Positions 18,912 to 26,557 of a stretch of DNA of 64,000 nt are shown here, one piece after another. Below the pieces are notes generated by a model. The model was not told the origin of the DNA. It did not search any database and saw nothing but the letters and a program-made list of their open reading frames with translations. The first letter of the stretch is position 1. Each line of letters begins with the position of its first letter. This stretch comes from JAADHU01 sp964446495 (GTDB lineage: Bacteria; Pseudomonadota; Gammaproteobacteria; Steroidobacterales; Woeseiaceae), in NCBI GenBank assembly GCA_964446495.1, contig CAYUOY010000001.1:22108-86107 (forward strand), written 5' to 3'. The position numbers and the translations under genes are program-made.

Positions 18912-19325
18912 ATGAAGTTCAACCAAACAATCAAGTCCGCCGAGATGCTGGACGAAAGCTCTCTGGATACGGCCGATGCTGTCGCGCGGGCTGCACATAT
19001 TTGGATACGGTCCTTGTGCCTGACTGATCTGCAGACAAAAGAAGAGCGTCATGTGTTGGCCTGCGGACTGGTGGCGGGGCTCTGCGAGCGACTACAACTG
19101 GATCCGAAGATTCAGGAACTCGTCGCCTACGTCTATGCGCTACTCGATGATGAGGGGAGTCAGGCACTTGCCGTATCGCGCCTGATGTTAGCCACACCAG
19201 TGCCGCTTACCCAGCATCAGGCGTACAAAAAAGGCCGGGAAGAGGCCGCGGCTATTGTGGAAATGCTCATTTACCACGGGCATTCCAATTCTGAAGTGAC
19301 GCAAATTGACCGACAATCTACCTGA
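18912..19325 (+). CDS. Unrecognised small soluble protein
   Basis: A 137-residue protein with no signal peptide and no membrane segment. It looks all-helical: helices around residues 20-60 (with two Cys, 36 and 51), 65-90 and 105-125. I do not recognise a family. It is divergent from the AraC-type regulator, sharing a 71-base intergenic region, which is the only contextual clue. No strong ribosome binding site is visible before ATG 18912, although codon use and the clean frame support a real gene. Confidence 0.55.
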   Translation: MKFNQTIKSAEMLDESSLDTADAVARAAHIWIRSLCLTDLQTKEERHVLACGLVAGLCERLQLDPKIQELVAYVYALLDDEGSQALAVSRLMLATPVPLTQHQAYKKGREEAAAIVEMLIYHGHSNSEVTQIDRQST

Positions 19326-19397
19326 GATGACACGCCAGGCGGGGCCGTGTCCAGGTCATTCATTGCAAGCTCAGGACGAAACTATGTGGTGGCAATC

Positions 19398-19691
19398 ATG
19401 AAGATAAAAACGTATGGCTACGGTGCAGGTGGGTTTGCACTGAGTCTATTTTTCTCCATTGTTGCCGGTTTCGGTTTGCAATTTATTTTGGACTCTATAT
19501 GGGTAAGTCCTGAAAGTTTCGTTGCGATTTATAGTTCGTCTTTCGCGAGTGCGATTGTGGCAGTCGCGTTAACATGGTCTTGCTTGCTGCGGGGACTGAA
19601 GAACGATGCAGTGATTCGGGGTGTCTGGGGTCATATTTATTTGACCGCATTGCTTAGTATTATTGGTTTGGCTGTCATGCTATTTGCCTAG
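19398..19691 (+). CDS. Small three-helix membrane protein, unrecognised
   Basis: A 97-residue protein with three predicted membrane helices (about 7-32, 40-62 and 73-96) and a short loop containing SIWVSPESF. No family recognised. Start chosen at ATG 19398, which places the first helix close to the N terminus; the frame is open upstream to 19347, but the added residues look like intergenic sequence. It lies 72 bases after the preceding small gene on the same strand and converges on the desaturase. Confidence 0.5.
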   Translation: MKIKTYGYGAGGFALSLFFSIVAGFGLQFILDSIWVSPESFVAIYSSSFASAIVAVALTWSCLLRGLKNDAVIRGVWGHIYLTALLSIIGLAVMLFA

Positions 19692-19720
19692 CCCGGGCCA
19701 GTCGTGTTTTGGAATGATGG

Positions 19721-19750
19721 TGTTGAAAATACCATGGACGTTTTTTCAAC
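19721..19750. repeat. Inverted repeat GTTGAAAA...TTTTCAAC between convergent genes
   Basis: Perfect 8-base arms (19721-19728 and 19743-19750) separated by 14 bases, lying between the stop codons of the convergent small membrane protein gene (19691) and desaturase gene (19766). It could act as a weak two-way transcription stop or be a remnant of a small dispersed repeat, since a similar sequence follows the Fur-like gene at 39945-39962. Confidence 0.4.
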
Positions 19751-19765
19751 AGACTGCCTGGCTAA

Positions 19766-20914
19766 TTACGCCGTTGCGTATTCCCGGACAAGCGCATTCC
19801 AGGTACCGCGAGACTCGTAGAACGCCGCGCGTGCATCAACAACTCGCTGCCGCGCATGGCGCTTGAATTCATCAGAATAGGCGTTGACCTGATCGCGCAG
19901 CAGCTGGCGATAATCCGTCGCGGCGGACTCCCAGGCCTGCAGGTTTTCGCGCAGTTTCTCATAACGACTTCGTACCTGGTTATGAAGATTTCCACTTAAT
20001 TCGGAGGCAAAATCCCCGCGTTCCGAAAGCCACCGGGTAACGCGTGTTTCCTCACCAGCAAACCGTGCGGCCAGAATACGGAAGTTCGAGACGCGCTTCA
20101 GGTCCCAGACCATGCCAAATTTTTCCAGTGTCGCAATCAACCATTTGCTGGGATCAAACTGGTACCAGCGTACGCCATTGCGATAGTCGGCGGCGAAACG
20201 GTGGTGAAAGTTGTGATAGCCCTCGCCAAAATTGAAAAACGCGGTAAACCAGTTATCCCGTGCACTCGAATCAATGTCATAAGTGGCGGTCCCAAAGGTA
20301 TGACAAACGGAATTGACGATAAAAGTCGTGTGATAGACCAGCGTCAGGCGTAATGCGAAGCCAATCAGGATCGCGCCCAGAAGGTGTCCCGTCAACGCAC
20401 CAATAAGGATTGGCGTAAGCATACCGGCCACAATCGCCCACGGTATGTAGTAGCGGTGCTGGTGCATCACAAGCGGATCGGACTGCAGTCGTTTGACCTT
20501 GTCATAACGGGTATGGTGTTGCCAAAAAATCAACCAGCCAATATGGGCGTAGAAAAACCCTTTGCCAATGGAGTACGGGTCTCGTTCGGTGTCGACATAA
20601 CGATGATGATCATGGTGCTGAGCGGACCATTCAAGAGCCGATTGCTGGAAAGCGGCAGCACCGAAAAACAGCAGGAGAAAACGCACTACGCGATTGGCCT
20701 TGTAGGTGGCGTGGGCAAAAAGGCGATGGTAACCCACGGTAATACTCATTCCAGTGGCACCGAAATAGAATACAGCCAGGGCGATTTCGCTTGCCGCAAT
20801 GCCATTCTGGTGGATGTAGACGGGTGCGCCGATCAGTCCCATTAGCGTCGTGATCGAGAAAAAAGTGATATTTACCCAGTTGTTTTTTCGGGTCGCCAGG
20901 GCAGGTGCTGTCAT
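19766..20914 (-). CDS. Acyl-lipid/acyl-CoA delta-9-type fatty acid desaturase
   Basis: A 382-residue integral membrane di-iron desaturase. The three histidine boxes are present: HRLFAH (about residue 63), HHDHHRYVD (about 100) and EGYHNFHHRF (about 234). Four membrane helices flank them. The enzyme introduces a cis double bond into a saturated acyl chain, using O2 and electrons from a cytochrome b5- or ferredoxin-type donor; this architecture matches the stearoyl-CoA desaturase group. The C-terminal about 100 residues form a charged helical extension (about 290-382) with no membrane segment. It is transcribed away from tRNA-Pro. Confidence 0.92.
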   Translation of the reverse strand: MTAPALATRKNNWVNITFFSITTLMGLIGAPVYIHQNGIAASEIALAVFYFGATGMSITVGYHRLFAHATYKANRVVRFLLLFFGAAAFQQSALEWSAQHHDHHRYVDTERDPYSIGKGFFYAHIGWLIFWQHHTRYDKVKRLQSDPLVMHQHRYYIPWAIVAGMLTPILIGALTGHLLGAILIGFALRLTLVYHTTFIVNSVCHTFGTATYDIDSSARDNWFTAFFNFGEGYHNFHHRFAADYRNGVRWYQFDPSKWLIATLEKFGMVWDLKRVSNFRILAARFAGEETRVTRWLSERGDFASELSGNLHNQVRSRYEKLRENLQAWESAATDYRQLLRDQVNAYSDEFKRHARQRVVDARAAFYESRGTWNALVREYATA

Positions 20915-21027
20915 TCGTCATCTCACTTGATTGGGTGCGTCCAGGTGCGCATTGCGCTCATTGTACAATAATAGAGATCAGGGCTTGGCCGCAATGGTGG
21001 ACTTACGGTAAGATTCGCGCCCACGGT

Positions 21028-21104
21028 CGGGCTGTGGCGCAGCCTGGTAGCGCATCTGTCTCGGGGTCAGAGGGTCGCAAGTTCGAATCTTGCCAGCCCG
21101 ACCA
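21028..21104 (+). tRNA. tRNA-Pro (anticodon CGG)
   Basis: A 77-base cloverleaf: acceptor arms CGGGCTG/CAGCCCG, discriminator A and encoded CCA end, D arm GCGCAGCCTGGTAGCGC, anticodon loop CTCGGGG giving CGG at the anticodon position, and T arm with GTTCGAATC. It resembles bacterial proline tRNAs in the D-arm and variable loop. The base of the anticodon stem shows a T-T mismatch, as in some other bacterial Pro tRNAs. Confidence 0.95.
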
Positions 21105-21132
21105 ATTTCCTTCTCAGCCCGGCAGCACCGGA

Positions 21133-22146
21133 TTATGAACGTCTCTTGACGGCAAATTCGGCGATGGCTATCAGTGCGTCCTTAAAAACAGAATCGGGAA
21201 TTCCCCTCAAAGCGCTGATGGCTTTGTCGGCGGCCTCCTGAGCACGGGCTGCCGTGTACTTCAATGCGCCGGTGGATTCAATAACGGCCTGAATGTCATC
21301 CAGTCTGTCGAGGCCATCAGCTTCAATGGCCGCCCGAATCATGTCCCTCTCGGCAGCGGTTCCTTTCTCCATGGCGTAGATAAGCGGCAACGTCGGTTTG
21401 CCCTCCGCCAGGTCATCGCCCAGATTTTTCCCCAATTCGTCGGGTGAAGCATCGTAGTCCAGTGCATCATCGACCAGTTGGAAAGCGGTCCCGAGGGACT
21501 GACCATAGGTGATCATCGCTGTTTCATCATTGGGGTCCCGGTCGGCAAGAATGGCGGCGATCTGGGCCCCCGCTTCGAACAATCGCGCTGTCTTGCGGTA
21601 GATCACCAAGTTGTAATTTTCTTCACTGACATCGGGGTCGTGCACATTCATTAACTGCATGACCTCACCAGCCGCGATCGTGTTAGTCGCATCGGCGAGA
21701 ATTTGCATGATTGGCATGTGACCAATATCGACCATCATTTGAAATGCCCGCGAGTACAGAAAGTCACCCACCAGGACGCTGGCCTGGTTGCCGAAGACGG
21801 CGTTGGCCGTGTCCTGGCCTCGTCGTCTTGATGAATCGTCCACCACATCGTCGTGCAGCAGCGTTGCCGTGTGAATGAATTCGATAATGGCGGCAGCATT
21901 GATGTGGTGCTTGCCAGGGTATCCGAGTGCCCGGGCGGCCAGAAGTACGATCAGAGGTCGCAAGCGCTTGCCTCCGCTGGTCACAATATAGGCGGACACC
22001 TGCGAAACCAGTGCCACATCGCTGCTCAGGCTGTCTTGAATCAGCGCATCGACGGCGCGCATATCGGCGCTGGCGAGGTCTTTGACGTCCTCGAACGTGC
22101 CGGAAACCGATTTTTCAGGGGCGGGCTGCATTGCGTCGCCGATCAT
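21133..22146 (-). CDS. ispB: Octaprenyl/polyprenyl diphosphate synthase
   Basis: A trans-isoprenyl diphosphate synthase that lengthens farnesyl diphosphate with isopentenyl diphosphate to the C40-type quinone side chain. The two aspartate-rich motifs are seen (LLHDDVVDDSSRRRG and QLVDDALDYD), as are GGKRLRP near the N terminus and GKNLGDDLAEGKPTLPL. From ATG 22146 the protein is 337 residues, slightly longer than E. coli IspB; another Met at 22131 and a TTG at 22209 are alternatives. It is divergent from rplU, the standard arrangement in Gammaproteobacteria, where the shared region holds the rplU promoter. Confidence 0.93.
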   Translation of the reverse strand: MIGDAMQPAPEKSVSGTFEDVKDLASADMRAVDALIQDSLSSDVALVSQVSAYIVTSGGKRLRPLIVLLAARALGYPGKHHINAAAIIEFIHTATLLHDDVVDDSSRRRGQDTANAVFGNQASVLVGDFLYSRAFQMMVDIGHMPIMQILADATNTIAAGEVMQLMNVHDPDVSEENYNLVIYRKTARLFEAGAQIAAILADRDPNDETAMITYGQSLGTAFQLVDDALDYDASPDELGKNLGDDLAEGKPTLPLIYAMEKGTAAERDMIRAAIEADGLDRLDDIQAVIESTGALKYTAARAQEAADKAISALRGIPDSVFKDALIAIAEFAVKRRS

Positions 22147-22246
22147 GCCTGAAAAGCGGATTCTTCGCGACCCGCGCAACGAATTAGATCCTATTTGGTC
22201 GAATTGCAAGCTGTTGAATTAAAGTAGGATTTTTCACTCGCTAGCG

Positions 22247-22275
22247 TTGACCCGGAGGCGGCAAATCTATAGAAT
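22247..22275 (+). promoter_or_regulatory. Sigma-70 promoter for rplU-rpmA
   Basis: TTGACC at 22247-22252 and TAGAAT at 22270-22275 are separated by 17 bases, one mismatch from consensus in the -35 and one in the -10. It lies about 120 bases before the rplU start, in the divergent ispB/rplU region, leaving an untranslated leader of about 115 bases. No other equally good match was noticed in this intergenic region. Confidence 0.65.
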
Positions 22276-22397
22276 TCCGGCTCCGTTGGGACTGCAGTCT
22301 CGCTGGAGGCCGATATTCGGCTGATCAGACTCCCAAAACATTCATAATATTCAGCAAGTTGCAAACTGCTGCGACGGGCCAAATGGAGCATGTAACA

Positions 22398-22886
22398 ATG
22401 TACGCAGTTTTTCGCTCAGGCGGCAAACAGTACCGAGCCAAAGCAGGCGAACGCTTGCAACTGGAGAAACTGGACGCCGAAGAGGGCACAAGCGTCAGTT
22501 TTGACGAAGTATTGCTCGTTGGTGAGGGCAGTGACGTTAAAGTCGGCAGCCCATTGCTGGCAGGAACTTCCGTCACCGCAACGGTTTTGCGTCAGGGCAA
22601 GAGCCGTAAGGTGCCTGTGGTGAAGTTCAAGCGCCGCAAAAACTATCTTCGCCAGGGTACGCACCGGCAGTTTTTCACTGAGGTGGAGATAACCGCGATT
22701 GGCGCGAGCACCAAGTCGGCGCCAAAGAAAGCGGCCGAAAAGAGCGAAGATAAGAAGCCAGCCGCCAAGAAGGCAGCGACGAAAAAGCCGGCGGCCAAGA
22801 AAGCGGCGGCCAAGAAGCCTGTGGCGAAGAAGGCCGCGACAAAAACGGCTTCCGGGAAGAAGGCAAGCAAGAAAACGAGCAAATAG
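22398..22886 (+). CDS. rplU: 50S ribosomal protein L21 with Lys/Ala-rich C-terminal tail
   Basis: Residues 1-102 are a complete L21 (MYAVFRSGGKQYR start, KFKRRKNYLRQGTHRQ RNA-binding segment), which binds 23S rRNA domain I with L20. Bacterial L21 normally ends here at about 103 residues. This one continues for 60 more, residues 103-162, made of Lys, Ala, Pro and Thr with three copies of a PAAKKAA-type decad (121-130, 131-140 and 141-150), like the tail of histone H1 or of AlgP/HctB-type proteins. ATG 22398 is chosen because L21 starts there and GGAG lies 10 bases upstream. It is followed by rpmA after 68 bases. Confidence 0.95.
   Translation: MYAVFRSGGKQYRAKAGERLQLEKLDAEEGTSVSFDEVLLVGEGSDVKVGSPLLAGTSVTATVLRQGKSRKVPVVKFKRRKNYLRQGTHRQFFTEVEITAIGASTKSAPKKAAEKSEDKKPAAKKAATKKPAAKKAAAKKPVAKKAATKTASGKKASKKTSK
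22758..22847 (+). repeat. In-gene tandem repeat encoding PAAKKAA-type decads of L21
   Basis: Three imperfect 30-base units in frame at the end of rplU, each encoding Pro-(Ala/Val)-Ala-Lys-Lys-Ala-Ala-(Thr/Ala)-Lys-(Lys/Thr). The bases are dominated by GCC/GCG AAG AAG runs. Such purine-rich repeats can change copy number by slippage, so the tail length may vary between strains (inference). Confidence 0.6.
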
Positions 22887-22954
22887 CTCAGACAGAATTG
22901 ATGAGTCACTACTCTGAACGGTGGTTGACTCCATGAAACGAAAGGAATATTGCA

Positions 22955-23206
22955 GTGGCTCATAAAAAAGCAGGCGGCAGTACCAAGAACGGTCGCGATT
23001 CGGAAAGTAAACGACTGGGCGTCAAAATTTATGGCGGACAGCAGGTAGTTGCCGGCAACATCATCGTGCGGCAGCGTGGCACCCATTTTCATGCTGGCCT
23101 TAATGTCGGCATTGGACGTGATCACACCCTGTTCGCGAAACAGGATGGCACGGTCAAATTTCAACGGAAGGGACCGAAAAACCGTCAGCACGTCAACGTA
23201 GTCTGA
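22955..23206 (+). CDS. rpmA: 50S ribosomal protein L27
   Basis: An 83-residue L27 with the conserved N terminus MAHKKAGGSTKNGRDS, which reaches the peptidyl transferase centre, and the QRGTHFHAG core. Start is GTG at 22955 with AAAGGAA upstream. It is co-transcribed with rplU, as in most bacteria. An intrinsic terminator follows. Confidence 0.97.
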   Translation: MAHKKAGGSTKNGRDSESKRLGVKIYGGQQVVAGNIIVRQRGTHFHAGLNVGIGRDHTLFAKQDGTVKFQRKGPKNRQHVNVV

Positions 23207-23243
23207 AGGTATGCGGCGCTAGCCGCTCAGACGACCGTGACAA

Positions 23244-23268
23244 AAAAGCCCCGCCATGCGGGGCTTTT
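23244..23268 (+). terminator. Intrinsic terminator after rpmA
   Basis: GCCCCGC (23248-23254) and GCGGGGC (23258-23264) form a 7-bp GC stem with a CAT loop, extended by flanking AAAA/TTTT. The T run at 23265-23268 follows on the plus strand and an A run precedes it, so it may act in both directions. It separates rplU-rpmA from obgE, which is often in the same transcript; read-through may still supply obgE. Confidence 0.75.
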
Positions 23269-23319
23269 CACTTTGTGACGGGAACATTTTTCCCTCGTAG
23301 ATAAGCGTATATTCACACC

Positions 23320-24390
23320 ATGAAATTTGTTGACGAAGCAACGATTCGAGTTAAGGCGGGCAATGGCGGTCATGGCTGCCTGAGTTTTCTCCGTGAAAAA
23401 TTTGTCGCCAAGGGTGGGCCGGATGGCGGCGATGGAGGCCGTGGTGGCAGTGTCTACCTGGTTGCGACCGACGCGACCAGTACACTGGCGGATTTTCGAG
23501 TGGCGCGAAGGTACGCGGCTGAGAATGGCCAGCCCGGTGCGGGCAAGAACAGGACCGGCAAGTCCGGCAACAATCTCGACGTTATCGTGCCCTGTGGCAC
23601 GGTGGTGCATGATGTTGATACCGGTGAACTCATTGGTGACCTGACCAAAATAGGTCAGAGGCTGAAAGTTGCGGAGGCCGGGCACCCGGGCCTTGGCAAT
23701 ACGCGCTTCAAAAGCAGCATCAATCGGGCGCCGCGAAAAACGACGCTTGGGAGTCCGGGCGAAGCGCGGCACCTGCAACTTGAACTCAAGGTTATTGCCG
23801 ATGTAGGTCTGGTGGGTATGCCGAATGCGGGCAAATCTACCTTGATTCGAGCGCTATCAGCGGCCAGGCCGAAAGTGGCGGACTATCCGTTTACTACGCT
23901 GTTTCCGAACCTGGGTGTAGTAGGCGTTGGCCCATTGCAGAGTTTCGTAATGGCCGATATACCCGGATTGATCGAAGGAGCGGCTGAAGGGCACGGTCTC
24001 GGAATTCAGTTCTTGAAACACTTGCAGCGTACCCGATTGCTGCTGCACCTTATCGATATCGCACCGATCGATGAGTCGATTGATCCAGCCGCAGAATTTC
24101 GCGCTATTGAGAAGGAACTGGTGAAATTTTCGGAGAATCTGTCGACTAAACCTCGCTGGCTGGTTATTAACAAGATGGATTTGCTGGCGACAGATCAGCG
24201 TCCCGTTGCGCGCCAGGAGCTGCTGGACAAGCTTGAATGGGATGGACCGTTTTTTGAAATCAGCGCGATTTCAGGGGAAGGAACGCCGCAGCTTGCACAA
24301 GCGGTTATGCTTGAGTTCGAGAGAATCGACGAGGAAGAGGCAGAAAGGCTACGGTCGTCTGAACAGACGACCACGGCGCTTGAAGACTAA
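23320..24390 (+). CDS. obgE: GTPase Obg/CgtA
   Basis: A 356-residue essential GTPase associated with the 50S subunit and the stringent response. The glycine-rich Obg fold occupies residues 1-158 (GGDGGRGGS); the G domain follows with G1 GMPNAGKST, G3 DIPGLIEGAAEG, G4 NKMD and G5 SAIS. The C-terminal tail is acidic (EEAERLRSSEQTT), as in many gammaproteobacterial members. It lies 113 bases after rpmA, past the terminator, and converges on rpsT. Confidence 0.96.
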   Translation: MKFVDEATIRVKAGNGGHGCLSFLREKFVAKGGPDGGDGGRGGSVYLVATDATSTLADFRVARRYAAENGQPGAGKNRTGKSGNNLDVIVPCGTVVHDVDTGELIGDLTKIGQRLKVAEAGHPGLGNTRFKSSINRAPRKTTLGSPGEARHLQLELKVIADVGLVGMPNAGKSTLIRALSAARPKVADYPFTTLFPNLGVVGVGPLQSFVMADIPGLIEGAAEGHGLGIQFLKHLQRTRLLLHLIDIAPIDESIDPAAEFRAIEKELVKFSENLSTKPRWLVINKMDLLATDQRPVARQELLDKLEWDGPFFEISAISGEGTPQLAQAVMLEFERIDEEEAERLRSSEQTTTALED

Positions 24391-24403
24391 GACTCGAGTT
24401 ACA

Positions 24404-24421
24404 GGGCCGATTGTCCGGCCC
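24404..24421. terminator. Possible terminator hairpin between obgE and rpsT
   Basis: GGGCCG (24404-24409) pairs with CGGCCC (24416-24421) across a six-base loop between the two convergent genes. There is no T run on either side, so it is at best a weak or factor-assisted stop. Confidence 0.35.
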
Positions 24422-24445
24422 CGATGGTTGTTTCTGGCGTGGGGG

Positions 24446-24712
24446 CTAGGCTGCCAGCGCTTTGACTTTCTTATTCAGGCGACTCTTGTGCCGGGCCGCT
24501 TTATTTTTGTTCACGACGCCCTTGTTGATCATGCTGTCGATCACAGGCACGGCGGCTTGATACGCAGCAACCGCGGCCTCTTTATCACCTTTTTCCACGG
24601 CGGAGATAACATTCTTAATGCTGGTGCGCAATTTTGAACGCAGTCCCATTTTATGGAGGCGGGTCTTTTCCGCCTGCTTGGCGCGTTTGCGCGCCGATTT
24701 AATATTGGCCAC
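24446..24712 (-). CDS. rpsT: 30S ribosomal protein S20
   Basis: An 88-residue S20, starting ANIKSARKRAKQAEKTR after the initiator Met and ending in RLNKKVKALAA, binding 16S rRNA. The start is GTG at 24710-24712, which matches the family N terminus; GGA lies nine bases upstream. The frame stays open for 62 codons further upstream but this is leader and promoter sequence. In E. coli rpsT also uses a weak start codon and is autoregulated, and the GTG here would fit that. It is divergent from murJ. Confidence 0.95.
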   Translation of the reverse strand: MANIKSARKRAKQAEKTRLHKMGLRSKLRTSIKNVISAVEKGDKEAAVAAYQAAVPVIDSMINKGVVNKNKAARHKSRLNKKVKALAA

Positions 24713-24781
24713 TCGATATTTCCGTTTGATTTTGGGTCTGCCCGGGCAATGTTTGAGCCGCCCAGGTCCGAAGAGCCGCGT

Positions 24782-24810
24782 ATTATTCGCGGCTCGCGAC
24801 AGATTGTCAA
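24782..24810 (-). promoter_or_regulatory. Sigma-70 promoter of rpsT, overlapped by a palindrome
   Basis: On the minus strand TTGACA (24810-24805) and AATAAT (24787-24782) are 17 bases apart, a perfect -35 and one mismatch in the -10. It lies about 70 bases before the rpsT GTG. A perfect 8-bp inverted repeat, GAGCCGCG and CGCGGCTC (24773-24780 and 24788-24795), encloses the -10 in its 7-base centre, so it could be an operator or, if transcribed in part, a GC-rich discriminator. Confidence 0.7.
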
Positions 24811-24920
24811 TGGCCTTGGTCAACGACACGGAGATGCCGGGTTTTCGGCGCCTAAAGCACTGATTCTTAGTCGCATTTAAGGCTAAACTAGCCCCCAACG
24901 ACGCTCATTCCCGACTTGAT

Positions 24921-26543
24921 ATGCCAGCCGACGATCTGCCTGAAAAAGTCTATTCTCCCCAGGAACCCGAATCCGTCACCTCCGGGCGCGGCTTGCTGAG
25001 GTCGACTTCAGTGGTCAGCCTGATGACTTTGCTCTCAAGAATCCTCGGGTTGGTGCGGGACATCGTCTTTGCGCGGTTTTTCGGTGCGACGATCGTCATG
25101 GACGCGTTCATAGTGGCGAACCGGATTCCGAACATGCTGCGGCGATTTTTTGCGGAGGGTGCGTTCTCGCAAGGATTCGTACCGGTGATGGCACGTTATC
25201 GCGAGAGTCACAGTCACGATGAGGCTCGAGAATTGGTCGATGCCGTAGCGGGGACACTTGGCCTCATTCTCTTTGTGATCACGGCCATCGGAGTGATTGC
25301 CGCTCCGTTGCTGGTTTTGATTGTGGCACCCGGATTCACTGGCGATGACGGTCGATTCGAACTGGCCACTTTGATGCTACGTTTCACGTTTCCCTATCTA
25401 TTTTTTGTTTCACTGACCGCTTTCGCCGGAGGGATTCTAAATACCTACGGGAAGTTTGCGGTGCCCGCCTTCACGCCGGTGATCCTGAATGCTGTACTGA
25501 TCTCCTTCGCGGTATGGCTCGGGCCGTTGCTGGACGAACCTGGGATGGCGCTGGCGTATGGAGTCCTTGTCGCGGGCGTCGTACAACTCCTGTTTCAAGT
25601 GCCATTTCTTGCACGCATTCACGCCGTGCCAAGGCCGCGCTGGAATCCGGCCCACTCGGGTGTGCGGCGTATTGGCAAGCTAGTGTTACCAGCCATCTTT
25701 GGTTCATCTGTCGCACAGATCAATGTTCTGCTCGGCGGAATCATTGCCTCGCTGTTGGGGGTGGGAAAAATCAGCTTATTGTATTTTTCCGACCGGCTCA
25801 TGGAGTTTCCGCTGGGTCTGTTTGGAATCGCTCTTGCGACGGTCACCTTGCCGCATTTATCACGGCAATTCGCCGCAAAGTCTGAGCGGGGTTTCTCGAA
25901 TACTGTTGATTGGTCGATGAAGTTAGTGGTTTTGGTGGCTGTGCCGGCTGCATTGGGGCTTATCGTAATGGCCGAGCCACTGGTGACCACGATTTTTTAT
26001 GGCGGCGAATTCACCAAGCTCGATGTTCGTATGACCTCGCTGAGTCTGCAGGCTTTTTCCGTCGGCCTCGTTGGCTTCTCCTTCGTCAAAATTCTGGCAC
26101 CCGCCTATTTCGCTCGCGAGGATACGCGCACTCCGGTGAAAATCGGCCTGATCGCACTATTGGTCAACTTCATATTAAGCGTAGTCCTGGCCTACGTATT
26201 GCAGCGGGCGGGGTATTTCGCCGCACACGCAGGTCTCGCACTCGCGATTTCAGTGGCCGCGCTCTTAAACGCCTGGTTGTTGTATCGGGGTCTGCGTCGA
26301 GACGGCGTTGTTCATCATTCGCCTGGCTGGCGCACTATGTTGCTGAAATTCCTGGTGGCCAATATAGGCATGGTGGCTGCATTAGTGCTGCTAATGCGCC
26401 CACTTGGATGGTGGATAGAAGCTGGCATACTGGACAGAGTCACCTGGGTCTTGTTGGAAACAGTGGTCGGTGCTGCTGTCTATTTTCTGACATTGTTCGC
26501 ATTGGGTGTCAGAACATCGACGCTGCGATTACGCACCGATTGA
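24921..26543 (+). CDS. murJ: Lipid II flippase MurJ
   Basis: A 540-residue polytopic membrane protein of the MOP exporter superfamily, moving lipid II across the inner membrane for peptidoglycan synthesis. The N-terminal region carries the family signature (SLMTLLSRILGLVRDIVFARFFGA, AFIVANRIPNMLRRFFAEGAFSQGFVPV) and about 14 helices follow. A 27-residue hydrophilic N-terminal extension precedes the first helix. It is the first gene of murJ-ribF-lspA, divergent from rpsT. Confidence 0.96.
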   Translation: MPADDLPEKVYSPQEPESVTSGRGLLRSTSVVSLMTLLSRILGLVRDIVFARFFGATIVMDAFIVANRIPNMLRRFFAEGAFSQGFVPVMARYRESHSHDEARELVDAVAGTLGLILFVITAIGVIAAPLLVLIVAPGFTGDDGRFELATLMLRFTFPYLFFVSLTAFAGGILNTYGKFAVPAFTPVILNAVLISFAVWLGPLLDEPGMALAYGVLVAGVVQLLFQVPFLARIHAVPRPRWNPAHSGVRRIGKLVLPAIFGSSVAQINVLLGGIIASLLGVGKISLLYFSDRLMEFPLGLFGIALATVTLPHLSRQFAAKSERGFSNTVDWSMKLVVLVAVPAALGLIVMAEPLVTTIFYGGEFTKLDVRMTSLSLQAFSVGLVGFSFVKILAPAYFAREDTRTPVKIGLIALLVNFILSVVLAYVLQRAGYFAAHAGLALAISVAALLNAWLLYRGLRRDGVVHHSPGWRTMLLKFLVANIGMVAALVLLMRPLGWWIEAGILDRVTWVLLETVVGAAVYFLTLFALGVRTSTLRLRTD

Positions 26544-26557
26544 CCGGGACCGACACG

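Noticed and set aside
22758..22847. CRISPR or minisatellite-like array
   Set aside because: The 30-base units are contiguous, in frame and encode the L21 tail; there are no unique spacers.
25910..26557. A long open frame that would add 216 residues to the N terminus of RibF
   Set aside because: It lies inside murJ in another frame, has no flippase or RibF similarity, and RibF begins normally at ATG 26558 just before TIGAFDGLHLGH.
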